The notes under the pieces were generated by a model. The model had not been told where the DNA came from. It did no database searches and worked only from the letters and a program-made list of their open reading frames with translations. From contig CAZULW010000080.1 in the NCBI GenBank assembly GCA_964621455.1, positions 1 through 10,783 of the forward strand: 10,783 bases of DNA, given 5' to 3'. Each line of letters opens with the position of its first letter. The first letter of the stretch is position 1. The stretch comes from G020354025 sp964621455 (GTDB lineage: Bacteria > Fidelibacterota > Marinisomatia > SCGC-AAA003-L08 > TS1B11). Of the stretch, positions 1 through 6,952 are shown piece after piece. Position numbers and translations under genes: made by a program.

Positions 1-728
1 CCGTCCAGGGTCAGGGCGATGCCCTCCTCGGACTCCTCGAAGCGGATGACGATCTTGTCGGTGCTGGGCACGACGATGGAGCGGGCCGAGAGCGAATGCG
101 GGCAGATCGGGGTGATGGTCAGGGCGTCCAGGGTGGGCACCACGATAGGTCCCCCGGCCGACAGGGAGTAGGCGGTGGAGCCGGTGGGGGTGGCCACGAT
201 CAGGCCGTCGGCCACGTAGTCGTTGAGCCGGCGCCCGGAGACCTCCACCCGGGTGTGCAGCAGCCGGGGAGAGCCGCCCCGGTCCACCACCACGTCGTTG
301 ACGGCGTAGTAAGTCTCGAGCTTCCCGCTATGCTGAAGGTCCACGGCCAGCACCATCCGCTCTTCCAGGCGGTACTGCCCGTCCAGGACCCGCTCCAGGG
401 CCTTGAAGGTGTCGGCGGTGGGGACCTCCGCCAGGAAGCCCAGGCCGCCCATGTGGATGCCCAGGATCGGCACGTTGGCCTTGCCGATGATCCGGGCGGT
501 GGAGAGAATGGTGCCGTCGCCGCCGATAGAGAGCATCACGTCCACGTGCCGCACGATGGTGCCCGTGGACAGCACCTTCACCTCCTTGGGCGGCTGGTAG
601 CTGGGGCCCACCAGGCGGTCGGTAACGGCCACGGAGCAATCGTGTTCCAGGAGCCAGTCCACCAGCGGTGGCAGGAGATCCCACAGGTCGGGCTTGCGGT
701 AATTGGCGACAATGCCGAAGGATTTCAT
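1..728 (-). CDS. nadK: NAD kinase, C-terminus cut by window edge
   Basis: ATP- or polyphosphate-dependent NAD kinase, which phosphorylates NAD to NADP in the cytoplasm and is the only de novo route to NADP. The visible 242 residues contain the diagnostic GGDGT loop (residues 69-73, preceded by LSI), the NDVVVDRG segment (about 144-151) and the glycine-rich TPTGSTAYSLSAGGP motif (about 180-194) that binds nucleotide. The family is usually 280-300 residues, so roughly 40-50 C-terminal residues lie beyond base 1. The ATG at 728 overlaps the xseB stop as ATGA, and a purine-rich GGAGAAGAGGG lies just upstream, so translation is probably coupled to xseB. An xseA-xseB-nadK order is plausible because exonuclease VII and NAD kinase genes are often close in bacteria. 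The identification is secure from the motifs. Confidence 0.95.
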   Translation of the reverse strand, partial: MKSFGIVANYRKPDLWDLLPPLVDWLLEHDCSVAVTDRLVGPSYQPPKEVKVLSTGTIVRHVDVMLSIGGDGTILSTARIIGKANVPILGIHMGGLGFLAEVPTADTFKALERVLDGQYRLEERMVLAVDLQHSGKLETYYAVNDVVVDRGGSPRLLHTRVEVSGRRLNDYVADGLIVATPTGSTAYSLSAGGPIVVPTLDALTITPICPHSLSARSIVVPSTDKIVIRFEESEEGIALTLD

Positions 729-979
729 CCCTCTTCTCCGGTTTCCAGCCCCGGCAGTCCGGTACGTTCCTCGAAGCCCGCCGAGGTCTTCAACAGCGTT
801 TTCACCTTCTCCTCGGCGTCGGCCAGCTGGGCCTGGCAGAACTCTACCAGGCGCTTGCCCTCAGCGAACAGCTCCAGCGAGCGATCCAGGCTGACCGACT
901 CGGATTCCAGCTGCGCCACGATTTCGTTCAGCCGCTCCAGGGCTTCCTCAAAACTCAGCTCCGATTTCTTTTCGGGCAT
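725..979 (-). CDS. xseB: Exodeoxyribonuclease VII small subunit
   Basis: Small subunit of exonuclease VII, which associates in several copies with the XseA C-terminal helices and is needed for degradation of single-stranded DNA in mismatch repair and related processes. The 84-residue, highly charged helical protein carries the family signature LSFEEALERLNEIVAQLES (about residues 8-26), followed by SLDRSLELFAEGKRLVEFCQ and a helical segment ending in AEEKVKTL. Family members are typically 65-85 residues. The ATG at 979 lies three bases after the xseA stop (TAA), and a GGAGGAG Shine-Dalgarno sits inside the 3' end of xseA, supporting coupled synthesis of the two subunits. The stop overlaps the nadK start. 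The acidic tail (EERTGLPGLETGEEG) is likely flexible. Confidence 0.95.
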   Translation of the reverse strand: MPEKKSELSFEEALERLNEIVAQLESESVSLDRSLELFAEGKRLVEFCQAQLADAEEKVKTLLKTSAGFEERTGLPGLETGEEG

Positions 980-982
980 CGC

Positions 983-2197
983 TTAACTCTCCTCCAGGCG
1001 GGTAACCTCCGCGCCGGCCGTGCCGTCCTTAAGGTGCAGGGTCAGGGTCTGCCGGAGCTCCAGCTGGCTTCGGCTGGTCACTACCTGCCCGGTCTGGTCA
1101 GCGGTGACGATCGTGTACCCCCGCTCCAGCACGCCCCGGGGGCTGAGGGCGTGCAGCCCCGCCGCCGCTACTTCCAGGGCCTGCGACCTACGCTCAACCA
1201 GGCGGGACACGCCCAGCTGCAGACTGCCGGCAGCCTGCTGGAACTGTTCCTTCCGCCTTTCGATGAGGACCAGCGGCTGGCGGAAGGCGTAACGCTGCTG
1301 GATCTGGACCAGCTGCCGTCGGGCATCTTCCAGCCGCCGTAGCAGCAGCCGCTCCACTGCCGCGCCCCGCTCATCCAGAAACTGAAGGTATCCCTCCCGG
1401 TCTTCCACCGCCAGCTCGGCCGCCGCCGATGGCGTGGGCGCTCGCAGGTCCGCCACCAGGTCGCAGATGGTCATATCCGTCTCGTGGCCCACCGCCGACA
1501 GGGTGGGCAGGGGACAGGCGGCCACGGCCCGGGCCACCTCCTCCTCGTTGAAAGGCCACAGGTCCTCCAGTGACCCGCCGCCCCGGGCAAGGATCACCAG
1601 GTCCACCCGGCCGTAGGCGGCGAACTCTTCCAGTGCGGCGGCGATGTCTTCGGCCGCGCCCTCGCCCTGCACCAGCGTGGGCCGCACCACCAGGGTTACG
1701 TGGGGCGCCCGGCGGCCGATAACCTGCATGATGTCCCGGATCGCAGCACCCGTCGGCGAAGTCACTACCCCGATACGCCGGGGAAACGCGGGCAGGGACT
1801 TTTTCCGGGCCGGGTCGAAGAGGCCTTCAGCCTGCAGCTTTCCTTTAAGGGCCTCGAAGGCCAGCCATAACTCACCCGCCCCGGCAGGATAGAGGTTCTG
1901 CACCACCAACTGGTACTGGCCCCGCGCCTCGTACAGGGTGAGATTCCCCCGCGCCAGGACCTTCTGACCGCTGGCGGGAACGAATGTCAGTGACACATTA
2001 TGCGAGGCGAACATAACGGCGGCCGTTTCGGCGCGGTCATCCTTGAGCACGAAATACATATGTCCCGAGGTGTGGTGCTTGAAGTTGGATATCTCACCCT
2101 CCACCCAGACGGGCGCAAAGCGGGATTCCAGCAGCTGTTTCGCCTGGCGGTTCAGCTGGGAGACGGAAAGAATCTCAAGGGGACCGGCGGGGGGCAT
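983..2197 (-). CDS. xseA: Exodeoxyribonuclease VII large subunit
   Basis: Catalytic subunit of exonuclease VII, which hydrolyses single-stranded DNA from both ends to short oligonucleotides in the cytoplasm. At 404 residues it matches the compact form of the family (E. coli is longer). Domains: an N-terminal OB-fold (about residues 8-100, with VWVEGEISNFK and SGHMYFVLKD), a central catalytic domain with RRIGVVTSPTGAAIRDI (about 140-156), ARGGGSLEDLWPFNEE (about 204-219) and SAVGHETD (about 234-241) followed by LRAPTPSAAAEL, then a long helical region that binds XseB. The ATG at 2197 directly abuts the TAG stop of the upstream phospholipase/nuclease-like gene with no spacer. Its only ribosome-binding candidates are weak and partly inside a small hairpin (2206-2224), suggesting dependence on upstream translation. 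Confidence 0.96.
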   Translation of the reverse strand: MPPAGPLEILSVSQLNRQAKQLLESRFAPVWVEGEISNFKHHTSGHMYFVLKDDRAETAAVMFASHNVSLTFVPASGQKVLARGNLTLYEARGQYQLVVQNLYPAGAGELWLAFEALKGKLQAEGLFDPARKKSLPAFPRRIGVVTSPTGAAIRDIMQVIGRRAPHVTLVVRPTLVQGEGAAEDIAAALEEFAAYGRVDLVILARGGGSLEDLWPFNEEEVARAVAACPLPTLSAVGHETDMTICDLVADLRAPTPSAAAELAVEDREGYLQFLDERGAAVERLLLRRLEDARRQLVQIQQRYAFRQPLVLIERRKEQFQQAAGSLQLGVSRLVERRSQALEVAAAGLHALSPRGVLERGYTIVTADQTGQVVTSRSQLELRQTLTLHLKDGTAGAEVTRLEES

Positions 2198-3109
2198 CTA
2201 CCTGTCCCCGACAAACCGTCGGGGCCAGACGGGTTGAGGTGGCGTTGGTTTGCCGGCCGCTTCCCAGGCCCAGAGCCACAGGGCTGCCAGCCGCACCGCA
2301 GCTTTCGTCATACATGTCCATGCTGTCGGGCCCGTCTGGACATAGAGCCGCTCAAGGTAGGACGAAGGGATGACGTCGGGTTTCGCATCATAGCCCTGCG
2401 ATACGATAGCCTTCGCTTGACTTGTCAGGGTTTCCCTGGCCCAGGTGTCCGCCGCCAGGATACCTTCCACCTCCTGAAGGTTCTCCACGAGCCACATGAA
2501 CAGGCTGGCCGGCAGGTCTTCTACGAGAGGTAGCGGTGGTTCAGGGCGGTGATAGTGATCCAGGTAGCGGTTGACCATGAAGAGCTCGAACATTCTATGG
2601 ATGCCTGTGTTGCCGCTGAGCTGGCCGTCATAATTGGCTGTGGTATGGAACGGTTGGTGGCCGTCGGCCATGTAATGCCCCAGATCGGCGGCCATTACCA
2701 CTACCTTATCCCATTCGCCGTTGGCCAGGGCATCCCTTAAGGCTTGAGTCACATCTAATATGTGCCAGGGCAGTACCCCCCACTTGGCCATATTCTCAGC
2801 GCCATAGCGGGCTTCGGCTTCCCCACGATCATGAGGGATGGTGAAACAGGGCGGGTCGCCGTAGTATTCGAAATCGATATAATGGTTCGGTTTCTCAGCA
2901 GGGTCGCGCTCACGCCGTTGGTCGGCATCAATCGACAGGGCCACTAACCTCTCGCGGTGAAGTCGCAGGAAATCACCCAGGGGACCGGGCGTCAGATCCA
3001 CGGCGTGCCCATTGACCAACCGGTGGACATCAAAACCCCAACTCCAGAGGGGTGCCGCGGGCAGACCGTACCAGAGGACCGCAGCCAGGAGGATGTGTCG
3101 CAGCGCCAT
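2198..3109 (-). CDS. Secreted Zn-dependent phospholipase C / S1-P1 nuclease family protein
   Basis: A 303-residue exported protein of the superfamily that includes zinc-dependent phospholipase C and S1/P1 nucleases. A hydrophobic signal peptide (residues 1-23) ends so that cleavage would leave Trp24-Gly25 as the new N-terminus, as in the family, where the N-terminal Trp binds zinc. The expected three-zinc ligand set appears intact: Trp24, His29, an Asp at 61 or 62, His76 (NHYIDF), His145 and Asp149 (DLGHYMAD), His155 (HQPFH), His171 and Glu175 (GIHRMFE). A final Glu rather than Asp is like phospholipase C, while the short Trp-to-His spacing is like P1 nuclease, so the substrate (phosphodiester lipid or nucleic acid) cannot be decided. 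The protein probably acts in the periplasm or outside the cell. The start is supported by GAGG five bases upstream. Its TAG stop touches the xseA ATG. Confidence 0.85.
   Translation of the reverse strand: MALRHILLAAVLWYGLPAAPLWSWGFDVHRLVNGHAVDLTPGPLGDFLRLHRERLVALSIDADQRRERDPAEKPNHYIDFEYYGDPPCFTIPHDRGEAEARYGAENMAKWGVLPWHILDVTQALRDALANGEWDKVVVMAADLGHYMADGHQPFHTTANYDGQLSGNTGIHRMFELFMVNRYLDHYHRPEPPLPLVEDLPASLFMWLVENLQEVEGILAADTWARETLTSQAKAIVSQGYDAKPDVIPSSYLERLYVQTGPTAWTCMTKAAVRLAALWLWAWEAAGKPTPPQPVWPRRFVGDR
2206..2224 (-). promoter_or_regulatory. Hairpin over the xseA ribosome-binding region
   Basis: A perfect 7-bp inverted repeat (CCCCGAC / GTCGGGG, 5-base loop) lies in the last codons of the upstream gene. 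In the mRNA its 3' arm ends nine bases before the xseA ATG, so it would pair the only G-rich stretch able to act as a Shine-Dalgarno. A translating ribosome finishing the upstream gene would melt it. The structure is seen directly; the regulatory role is inferred. Confidence 0.4.
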
Positions 3110-3145
3110 CGGTGCCTCATACGTCCCAGGCCGGAGAATCGCTGG

Positions 3146-3241
3146 CTAGCGCACCTTTTTCTTGTGGCGGTTGGCGCGCAGCCGCTTCTTGCGCTTATGC
3201 GTGTTGATCTTGCGGCGCTTTCGCTTGCGTCCACAGGGCAT
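3146..3241 (-). CDS. AURKAIP1/COX24-domain micro-protein (bS22/mS38-like ribosomal protein)
   Basis: A 31-residue, extremely basic protein (MPCGRKRKRRKINTHKRK, then KRLRANRHKKKVR). From memory, short bacterial proteins annotated as AURKAIP1/COX24-domain, related to mitoribosomal mS38 and mycobacterial bS22, have this same K/R-rich pattern with THKRKKRLR and NRHKKK. It would be a small-subunit ribosomal protein threaded into rRNA. It is preceded by a strong AAGGAG five bases before the ATG, the best ribosome-binding site among its neighbours, as expected for a highly expressed ribosomal protein. It lies 55 bases after the HU-like gene and 36 before the secreted phospholipase/nuclease-like gene. 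Position 3 is Cys, where I recall Ser in most relatives. It is easily missed because of its size. Confidence 0.85.
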   Translation of the reverse strand: MPCGRKRKRRKINTHKRKKRLRANRHKKKVR

Positions 3242-3246
3242 ACCTA

Positions 3247-3252
3247 CTCCTT
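3247..3252 (-). promoter_or_regulatory. Strong Shine-Dalgarno of the micro-protein gene
   Basis: AAGGAG stands five bases before the ATG at 3241. The ATG inside the same stretch (3255) runs into TAG after two further codons, so the SD-adjacent ATG at 3241 is the start that makes sense. Confidence 0.75.
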
Positions 3253-3296
3253 CATAACCTGATTAATTATTCAAATGGTTGCCCGTACCAGACCGG

Positions 3297-3629
3297 CTAC
3301 CTTTCCAGGGCCTGATCCACAGCAGCCCTGAGGGTCTTGGAGGGCTTGAAGACCGGCACCCAACGCCGGTCCAGCATAACGGTTTCCTGGGTGGCCGGGT
3401 TACGCGCCTCCCGCGGCTGACGGACACGCACCAGGAAGGTGCCGAATCCCCGCAGCTCAATTTTCTTCCCCATCGTGAGAACTTCCTGGATTGTGCCTAA
3501 CAGGCCGCCCACGACCGTCTCCGTTTCCACCCTTGTCAGCCCGGTTTTCCGGGCCAGGAAATGGATCAACTCGCTCCTGGTCAGGCCCGTGCGGTCGGCC
3601 AGGATTCGTTTCAGCTCGCTTTGGATCAT
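3297..3629 (-). CDS. HU/IHF-family DNA-binding protein with duplicated N-terminal helix
   Basis: Histone-like dimeric DNA-binding protein that bends and compacts DNA in the nucleoid. The HU core is clear: KKIELRGFGTFLVRVRQPREARNPATQE (about residues 55-82) is the family signature including the DNA-binding beta arm with its RNP tip, followed by VPVFKPSKTLRAAVDQAL. The protein has 110 residues against about 90 for HU. The extra length is N-terminal: residues 4-18 (SELKRILADRTGLTR) are a tandem copy of residues 19-33 (SELIHFLARKTGLTR), 10 of 15 identical. The ATG at 3629 is favoured over an internal TTG because AAGGAGG lies nine bases upstream, overlapping the sppA stop (TAAGGAGG). It could be called HU or IHF-like; sequence alone does not separate these. 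Confidence 0.92.
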   Translation of the reverse strand: MIQSELKRILADRTGLTRSELIHFLARKTGLTRVETETVVGGLLGTIQEVLTMGKKIELRGFGTFLVRVRQPREARNPATQETVMLDRRWVPVFKPSKTLRAAVDQALER

Positions 3630-3643
3630 GCCACCCCTCCTCC

Positions 3644-4525
3644 TTATCTCATGAGGTATTGCGGCAAAAGACGGGGAAACCAGGTCGTACGGGAACGGTC
3701 CCCCAGCAGATAATCCCAGAGGGAAATGCGCCGCCGCTCCACCGGCAGGATCACCACCGGGCGCTTGGTGCTGCCGGTGAGTAGGCCCGCCAGGGCAACG
3801 GCATCTTCGAACCCTCCCAGGATATCCACCAGACCCAGCTCCAGGGCCTGCCGCCCGGTGAATACTTCGCCGGTAGCCACTTCCCTGACACGCTCCGGAG
3901 ACAGGTTCCGCTCCGCTGCTACCACCTCGGTGAACTGGGCGTGAAGGTCGTCAATCACCCGCTGAAAGCTGCGGCGGTCACTCTCAGTGGGGGGGCGGAA
4001 GGGTGAGCCGGCGTCCTTGAGGGAACCGCTCGTGATCACCTCCACCTGCAGGCCGAGCTTGTCCATCAGGTCCGCGGCCACCGGGTAGTCCAGAATGACC
4101 CCGATTGACCCGGTAGTCGTACCCGGGCTGGCCATGATTGTGTCAGCGGCCATGGCCACATAGTAACCGCCCGAAGCGGCCACCGTACCCAGGGAGGCAA
4201 TGACCGGTTTGGCCCCCTCATCCCCCACCCGGCGCAGCTTTTCATAAATCTCCTGGCTGGCTGCTACCGTACCGCCCGGGGAGTTAATACGCACCAGGAT
4301 GGCCTCAATATCCTTTCGCCGGCTGAACTGGTCCAGCTGACGGACAATCCGCTCACTGTTGACAATTATCCCCTCGATCTTTACCACTCCGACCCGGGGG
4401 CCGTCACCCTTCTGCCAGGGCTCGGCTGGGGGACGGCGAAACAGGGACAGGATCAACAGCAACAGGAATAAGCCGGCAATCCCGAGCATCCACTTCAGCG
4501 CGCGGTCGTAGCGGCTGGCACTCAT
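3644..4525 (-). CDS. sppA: Signal peptide peptidase SppA, short (36K-type) form
   Basis: Membrane-anchored serine protease of the S49 family that degrades cleaved signal peptides and perhaps other membrane debris. An N-terminal transmembrane segment (about residues 12-29, GIAGLFLLLLILSLF) anchors a single protease domain facing the periplasm. The domain starts at VGVVKIEGII, has VRINSPGG (about 78-85) and the catalytic Ser118 in TVAASGGYYVAMAAD. The general base Lys170 lies in TSGSLKDAGSPFR, and the 52-residue Ser-to-Lys spacing equals that of Bacillus SppA as I recall it. At 293 residues it is the single-domain form, not the double-length E. coli protein. Its ATG overlaps the stop of the MltD-like gene as ATGA. 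A GGAAGG directly abuts the start, too close for ideal use, so coupling is likely. Confidence 0.95.
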   Translation of the reverse strand: MSASRYDRALKWMLGIAGLFLLLLILSLFRRPPAEPWQKGDGPRVGVVKIEGIIVNSERIVRQLDQFSRRKDIEAILVRINSPGGTVAASQEIYEKLRRVGDEGAKPVIASLGTVAASGGYYVAMAADTIMASPGTTTGSIGVILDYPVAADLMDKLGLQVEVITSGSLKDAGSPFRPPTESDRRSFQRVIDDLHAQFTEVVAAERNLSPERVREVATGEVFTGRQALELGLVDILGGFEDAVALAGLLTGSTKRPVVILPVERRRISLWDYLLGDRSRTTWFPRLLPQYLMR

Positions 4526-6387
4526 CCTTCCGACATCCAGATAACCAGCCGCTGCCCCACCCGGATATAATTGGAGCTGGTCCGGATACCGTTCCAGCTG
4601 CGCAGCTTCGACAGGCCGATCCCGTGGGCCTCGGCGATCTGCCCTAGACTGTCACCTGGCCGGACCGTATAGATATACTTCTCCATTCCCTCCATATTCG
4701 CCGGGGGCTTAGCGGCCAAGATCGAGGTACGAGGCGTGGCTGGTGGATAGATCGCCAGCTTCTGGCCGACCCGGATATAGCTGGAACCGGGGCGGAGCCC
4801 GTTCCAGCTGCGCAGCTGTGACAGGCCGAAGCCATGATCCTCGGCAATCTGACTCAGGTTGTCCCCTGCCCGGACAGTGTAATAAATCCTCGTTGCCCCC
4901 GGGCTGGCAGCGGCGACTTCCTGGCGGGAAGCCACCCCGGAAGAAGGAATGGGGATGCGTAACCGCTGGCCGATCTGCAATCTATGTCGGTTCGCGATAC
5001 CGTTCGCCCTGACAATGGTGGGGATGGCTATACCGTACCTTCTTGAAATCGAGTAAAGCGTCTCACCGCGACGGACACTGTGGGTTCTCACCGTGACCGC
5101 GGTCACCGGACCTACCTGAGCCAGAATCGGGTCGAAATTATAGGTAAAGGCTTCCTTGTGTCCCTTGGGAATTCGCAACAGATAAGGTGGATCGCCGTCT
5201 TCCGGCGGTGGAATGGCTTCCTGCCGCAGCTCCGGGTTCAGGAATTTGAGAGTGTCAACACTGGTTTCCGCGATCTGCGCCAATATATTGAACGTCAAAT
5301 ACCGATCAATCTCTACTATATCCCACTCCAGCTCCGGTTCGGGATCGACAGTGAGGCCGTACTTCTCCGGATCCTGGGCGAGGAGAAAGGCGGCCAACAC
5401 CTTTGGAACGTGGTTCCGGGTCTCTCGCGGAAGGATAGATAGTTTCCAGTAATCGCTGGACTGATGCACCCGCATGGCCCGGCGAACCCGGACTTCGCCG
5501 GTATTATAAGCCGCCAGGGCCAGATACCAGTCGCCGAACTCATCGTAAAGTCTCTTCAGGTGACGGGCTGCCGCCCGCGTGGATTTCTCAAAGTCCCGAC
5601 GTTCATCCACCCACCAGTCCTGCCGAAGGCCGTAAAGGCGCGCCGTGGACGAGATAAACTGCCAGGGACCGACGGCGTGCCTCCAGGAATAGGCCCGCGG
5701 ATTCAGTCCGCTTTCCACCATCGCGTGATAGACCAGCTCCTCGGGGACCCCTTCCTCCTCCAGGATCGGTCCCATGATCTTGAGGTACCGGGGCAACCGG
5801 TTCAGCCAAATCTGCATGCTAAGACGGCCCTGAGTGCGGAAAAACTGGATGATCCGCCCCACCTGGTCGTTGTAGACAATGGGCAGGTGCCCCTCCCCAT
5901 CGTAATCCACCGGGGTAATGTCACCCAGATCGGTCGGCAGTAAGCGGGTATAGCGGCTCAACTCGTCCCGAAGGGCCGAAACGGTGAGTGAGGTCTCCAC
6001 CTTTTCCAGAGTCTGGCTGTCATTCTCGTAAAAGGCAATAGCGGCGCTGAGGAAGCGGTTGAACTCCAGCATCTGCAATTCGTCCAGCAGGGGCAGCTGC
6101 TCCACATCCGCCATGGCTTCAAACAGCAGGTCGAAATAAAAAGCCGCATCCAGGGTATCCCCGGACTTGTCGGCCACCACCGCGTCCGCGAAGATAAGGC
6201 GGGCCTCCGTCATGAGCTCGTCGAAGCGGGACTCCTCGTCATCCCGGGAAGCCAGATCCACCGCCACGACGCCGTCACCCAGCGTGGTCCTGGTGGAACT
6301 CTGCTGGGCGGCCAACACCGACGGCAAACACCCAAGACCTGCCAGAAGGAAAAATCCTGTTCGCAATATGCGCGTCACTGATTTCAT
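4522..6387 (-). CDS. MltD-like lytic transglycosylase with three LysM domains
   Basis: Periplasmic murein hydrolase that cleaves the MurNAc-GlcNAc bond with formation of 1,6-anhydroMurNAc. The 621-residue protein has an N-terminal signal peptide (about residues 1-26, cleavage near VLA-AQ) and a helical lead region to about residue 200. An SLT (family 1) domain follows (about 207-340) with catalytic Glu225 in MVESGLNP, then AVGPWQFI and LALAAYNTGEVRVRRA, the usual downstream motifs. C-terminal peptidoglycan-binding LysM domains lie at about 436-478, 503-547 and 573-617. The second and third are near duplicates. A cysteine at position 20 is preceded by GLG, not a good lipobox, so a lipoprotein form as in E. 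coli MltD is unlikely. No clear Shine-Dalgarno precedes the ATG, 37 bases after the upstream gene. Confidence 0.93.
   Translation of the reverse strand: MKSVTRILRTGFFLLAGLGCLPSVLAAQQSSTRTTLGDGVVAVDLASRDDEESRFDELMTEARLIFADAVVADKSGDTLDAAFYFDLLFEAMADVEQLPLLDELQMLEFNRFLSAAIAFYENDSQTLEKVETSLTVSALRDELSRYTRLLPTDLGDITPVDYDGEGHLPIVYNDQVGRIIQFFRTQGRLSMQIWLNRLPRYLKIMGPILEEEGVPEELVYHAMVESGLNPRAYSWRHAVGPWQFISSTARLYGLRQDWWVDERRDFEKSTRAAARHLKRLYDEFGDWYLALAAYNTGEVRVRRAMRVHQSSDYWKLSILPRETRNHVPKVLAAFLLAQDPEKYGLTVDPEPELEWDIVEIDRYLTFNILAQIAETSVDTLKFLNPELRQEAIPPPEDGDPPYLLRIPKGHKEAFTYNFDPILAQVGPVTAVTVRTHSVRRGETLYSISRRYGIAIPTIVRANGIANRHRLQIGQRLRIPIPSSGVASRQEVAAASPGATRIYYTVRAGDNLSQIAEDHGFGLSQLRSWNGLRPGSSYIRVGQKLAIYPPATPRTSILAAKPPANMEGMEKYIYTVRPGDSLGQIAEAHGIGLSKLRSWNGIRTSSNYIRVGQRLVIWMSEG
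4537..4671 (-). repeat. Third LysM domain, copy of the second
   Basis: Encodes residues 573-617 of the transglycosylase (YTVRPGDSLGQIAEAHGIG and onward). It matches the 45-residue unit at 4747-4881 in 32 of 45 residues by my count, with stretches such as LRSWNG and YIRVGQ unchanged and visible DNA similarity. Confidence 0.8.
4747..4881 (-). repeat. Second LysM domain, partner of the third
   Basis: Encodes residues 503-547 (YTVRAGDNLSQIAEDHGFG and onward). It is separated from the matching unit by a linker of about 25 residues rich in Pro, Ala and Met. The first LysM domain (about residues 436-478) is clearly more distant. Confidence 0.8.
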
Positions 6388-6424
6388 AAAACGCGCAAAT
6401 TTAGGGCTTTTTCTGCCGGAATCA

Positions 6425-6952
6425 CTATTTCAAAACCGAACTGTTGCCACTCAAAGCCGCGTCAAGACGCTGCAGGAGATCGCTGGAACTATGGCCTTCC
6501 AGCAGTGAGACGATCCGCACCTCCCCGGCGAACTCGCGCCCCACCACTTCCTCAGGGGTGTAGTCGCCGCCCTTCACCAGGATGTCGGGGCGCAGCTTCT
6601 GCAACAGGGCATATGGTGTGTCCACCAGGTTGGACCCAAGTCCCGCCAGCGGCATGGTATCGGAGGGGAAAACCACCAGCACATCCACTATTGTCAGGGC
6701 ATTCAGGAGAAGCCGCCGGTCCGCCAGCGGCATGATGGGACGCTGGGGGCCCTTCAGCCGCCGAACCGACTCGTCGCTGTTCACCCCCACTACCAGGCAG
6801 TCACCCAGCCGGGCGGCCTCCTCCAGCAGGTGGATATGGCCGGCATGCAGCAGGTCAAAGCAGCCGTTGGTGAATACCACCCGCCGCCCTTCATCCTGGC
6901 GCGCCCGAACCCACCGGGCACAGGCTTCCCAGCCCAGCTCTTTAGAAATCAC
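6425..6952 (-). CDS. rfaE2: RfaE2-like D-glycero-beta-D-manno-heptose 1-phosphate adenylyltransferase
   Basis: Cytidylyltransferase-fold enzyme that would activate heptose 1-phosphate with ATP to ADP-heptose for LPS inner core or other heptose-containing glycans. The 175-residue protein is the stand-alone nucleotidyltransferase half of E. coli HldE; no kinase half is in the window. Motifs: VFTNGCFDLLHAGHIHLLEEA (about residues 26-46) with the HxGH nucleotide-binding signature at 36-39, VGVNSDESVRRLKGPQRPI, and VKGGDYTPEEVVG (about 126-138), then LLEGHSSSDLLQRL. Between residues 98 and 113 there is an apparent 13-residue insertion relative to the family pattern as I know it (DTPxxLIxxLRPDVLVKGGDY). 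The start is GTG at 6952, with GGAGG six bases upstream, giving an 11-base overlap with the DUF2851 gene. Confidence 0.88.
   Translation of the reverse strand: MISKELGWEACARWVRARQDEGRRVVFTNGCFDLLHAGHIHLLEEAARLGDCLVVGVNSDESVRRLKGPQRPIMPLADRRLLLNALTIVDVLVVFPSDTMPLAGLGSNLVDTPYALLQKLRPDILVKGGDYTPEEVVGREFAGEVRIVSLLEGHSSSDLLQRLDAALSGNSSVLK

Noticed and set aside
96..986. Long plus-strand open frame (296 residues) opposite nadK and xseB
   Set aside because: It is antisense to two well-recognised genes, is rich in Gly, His, Val and Pro as expected of a GC-rich shadow frame, and shows no known motif.
2992..3234. Minus-strand frame of 80 residues across the micro-protein and the signal-peptide end of the hydrolase gene
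   Set aside because: It overlaps two better-supported genes in another frame. The micro-protein has the strong ribosome-binding site and a recognisable family pattern.
6388..6440. AT-rich stretch before the transglycosylase gene as an internal promoter (TAAATT as -10)
   Set aside because: The -35 match is poor, and the predicted start would leave almost no leader before the ATG.
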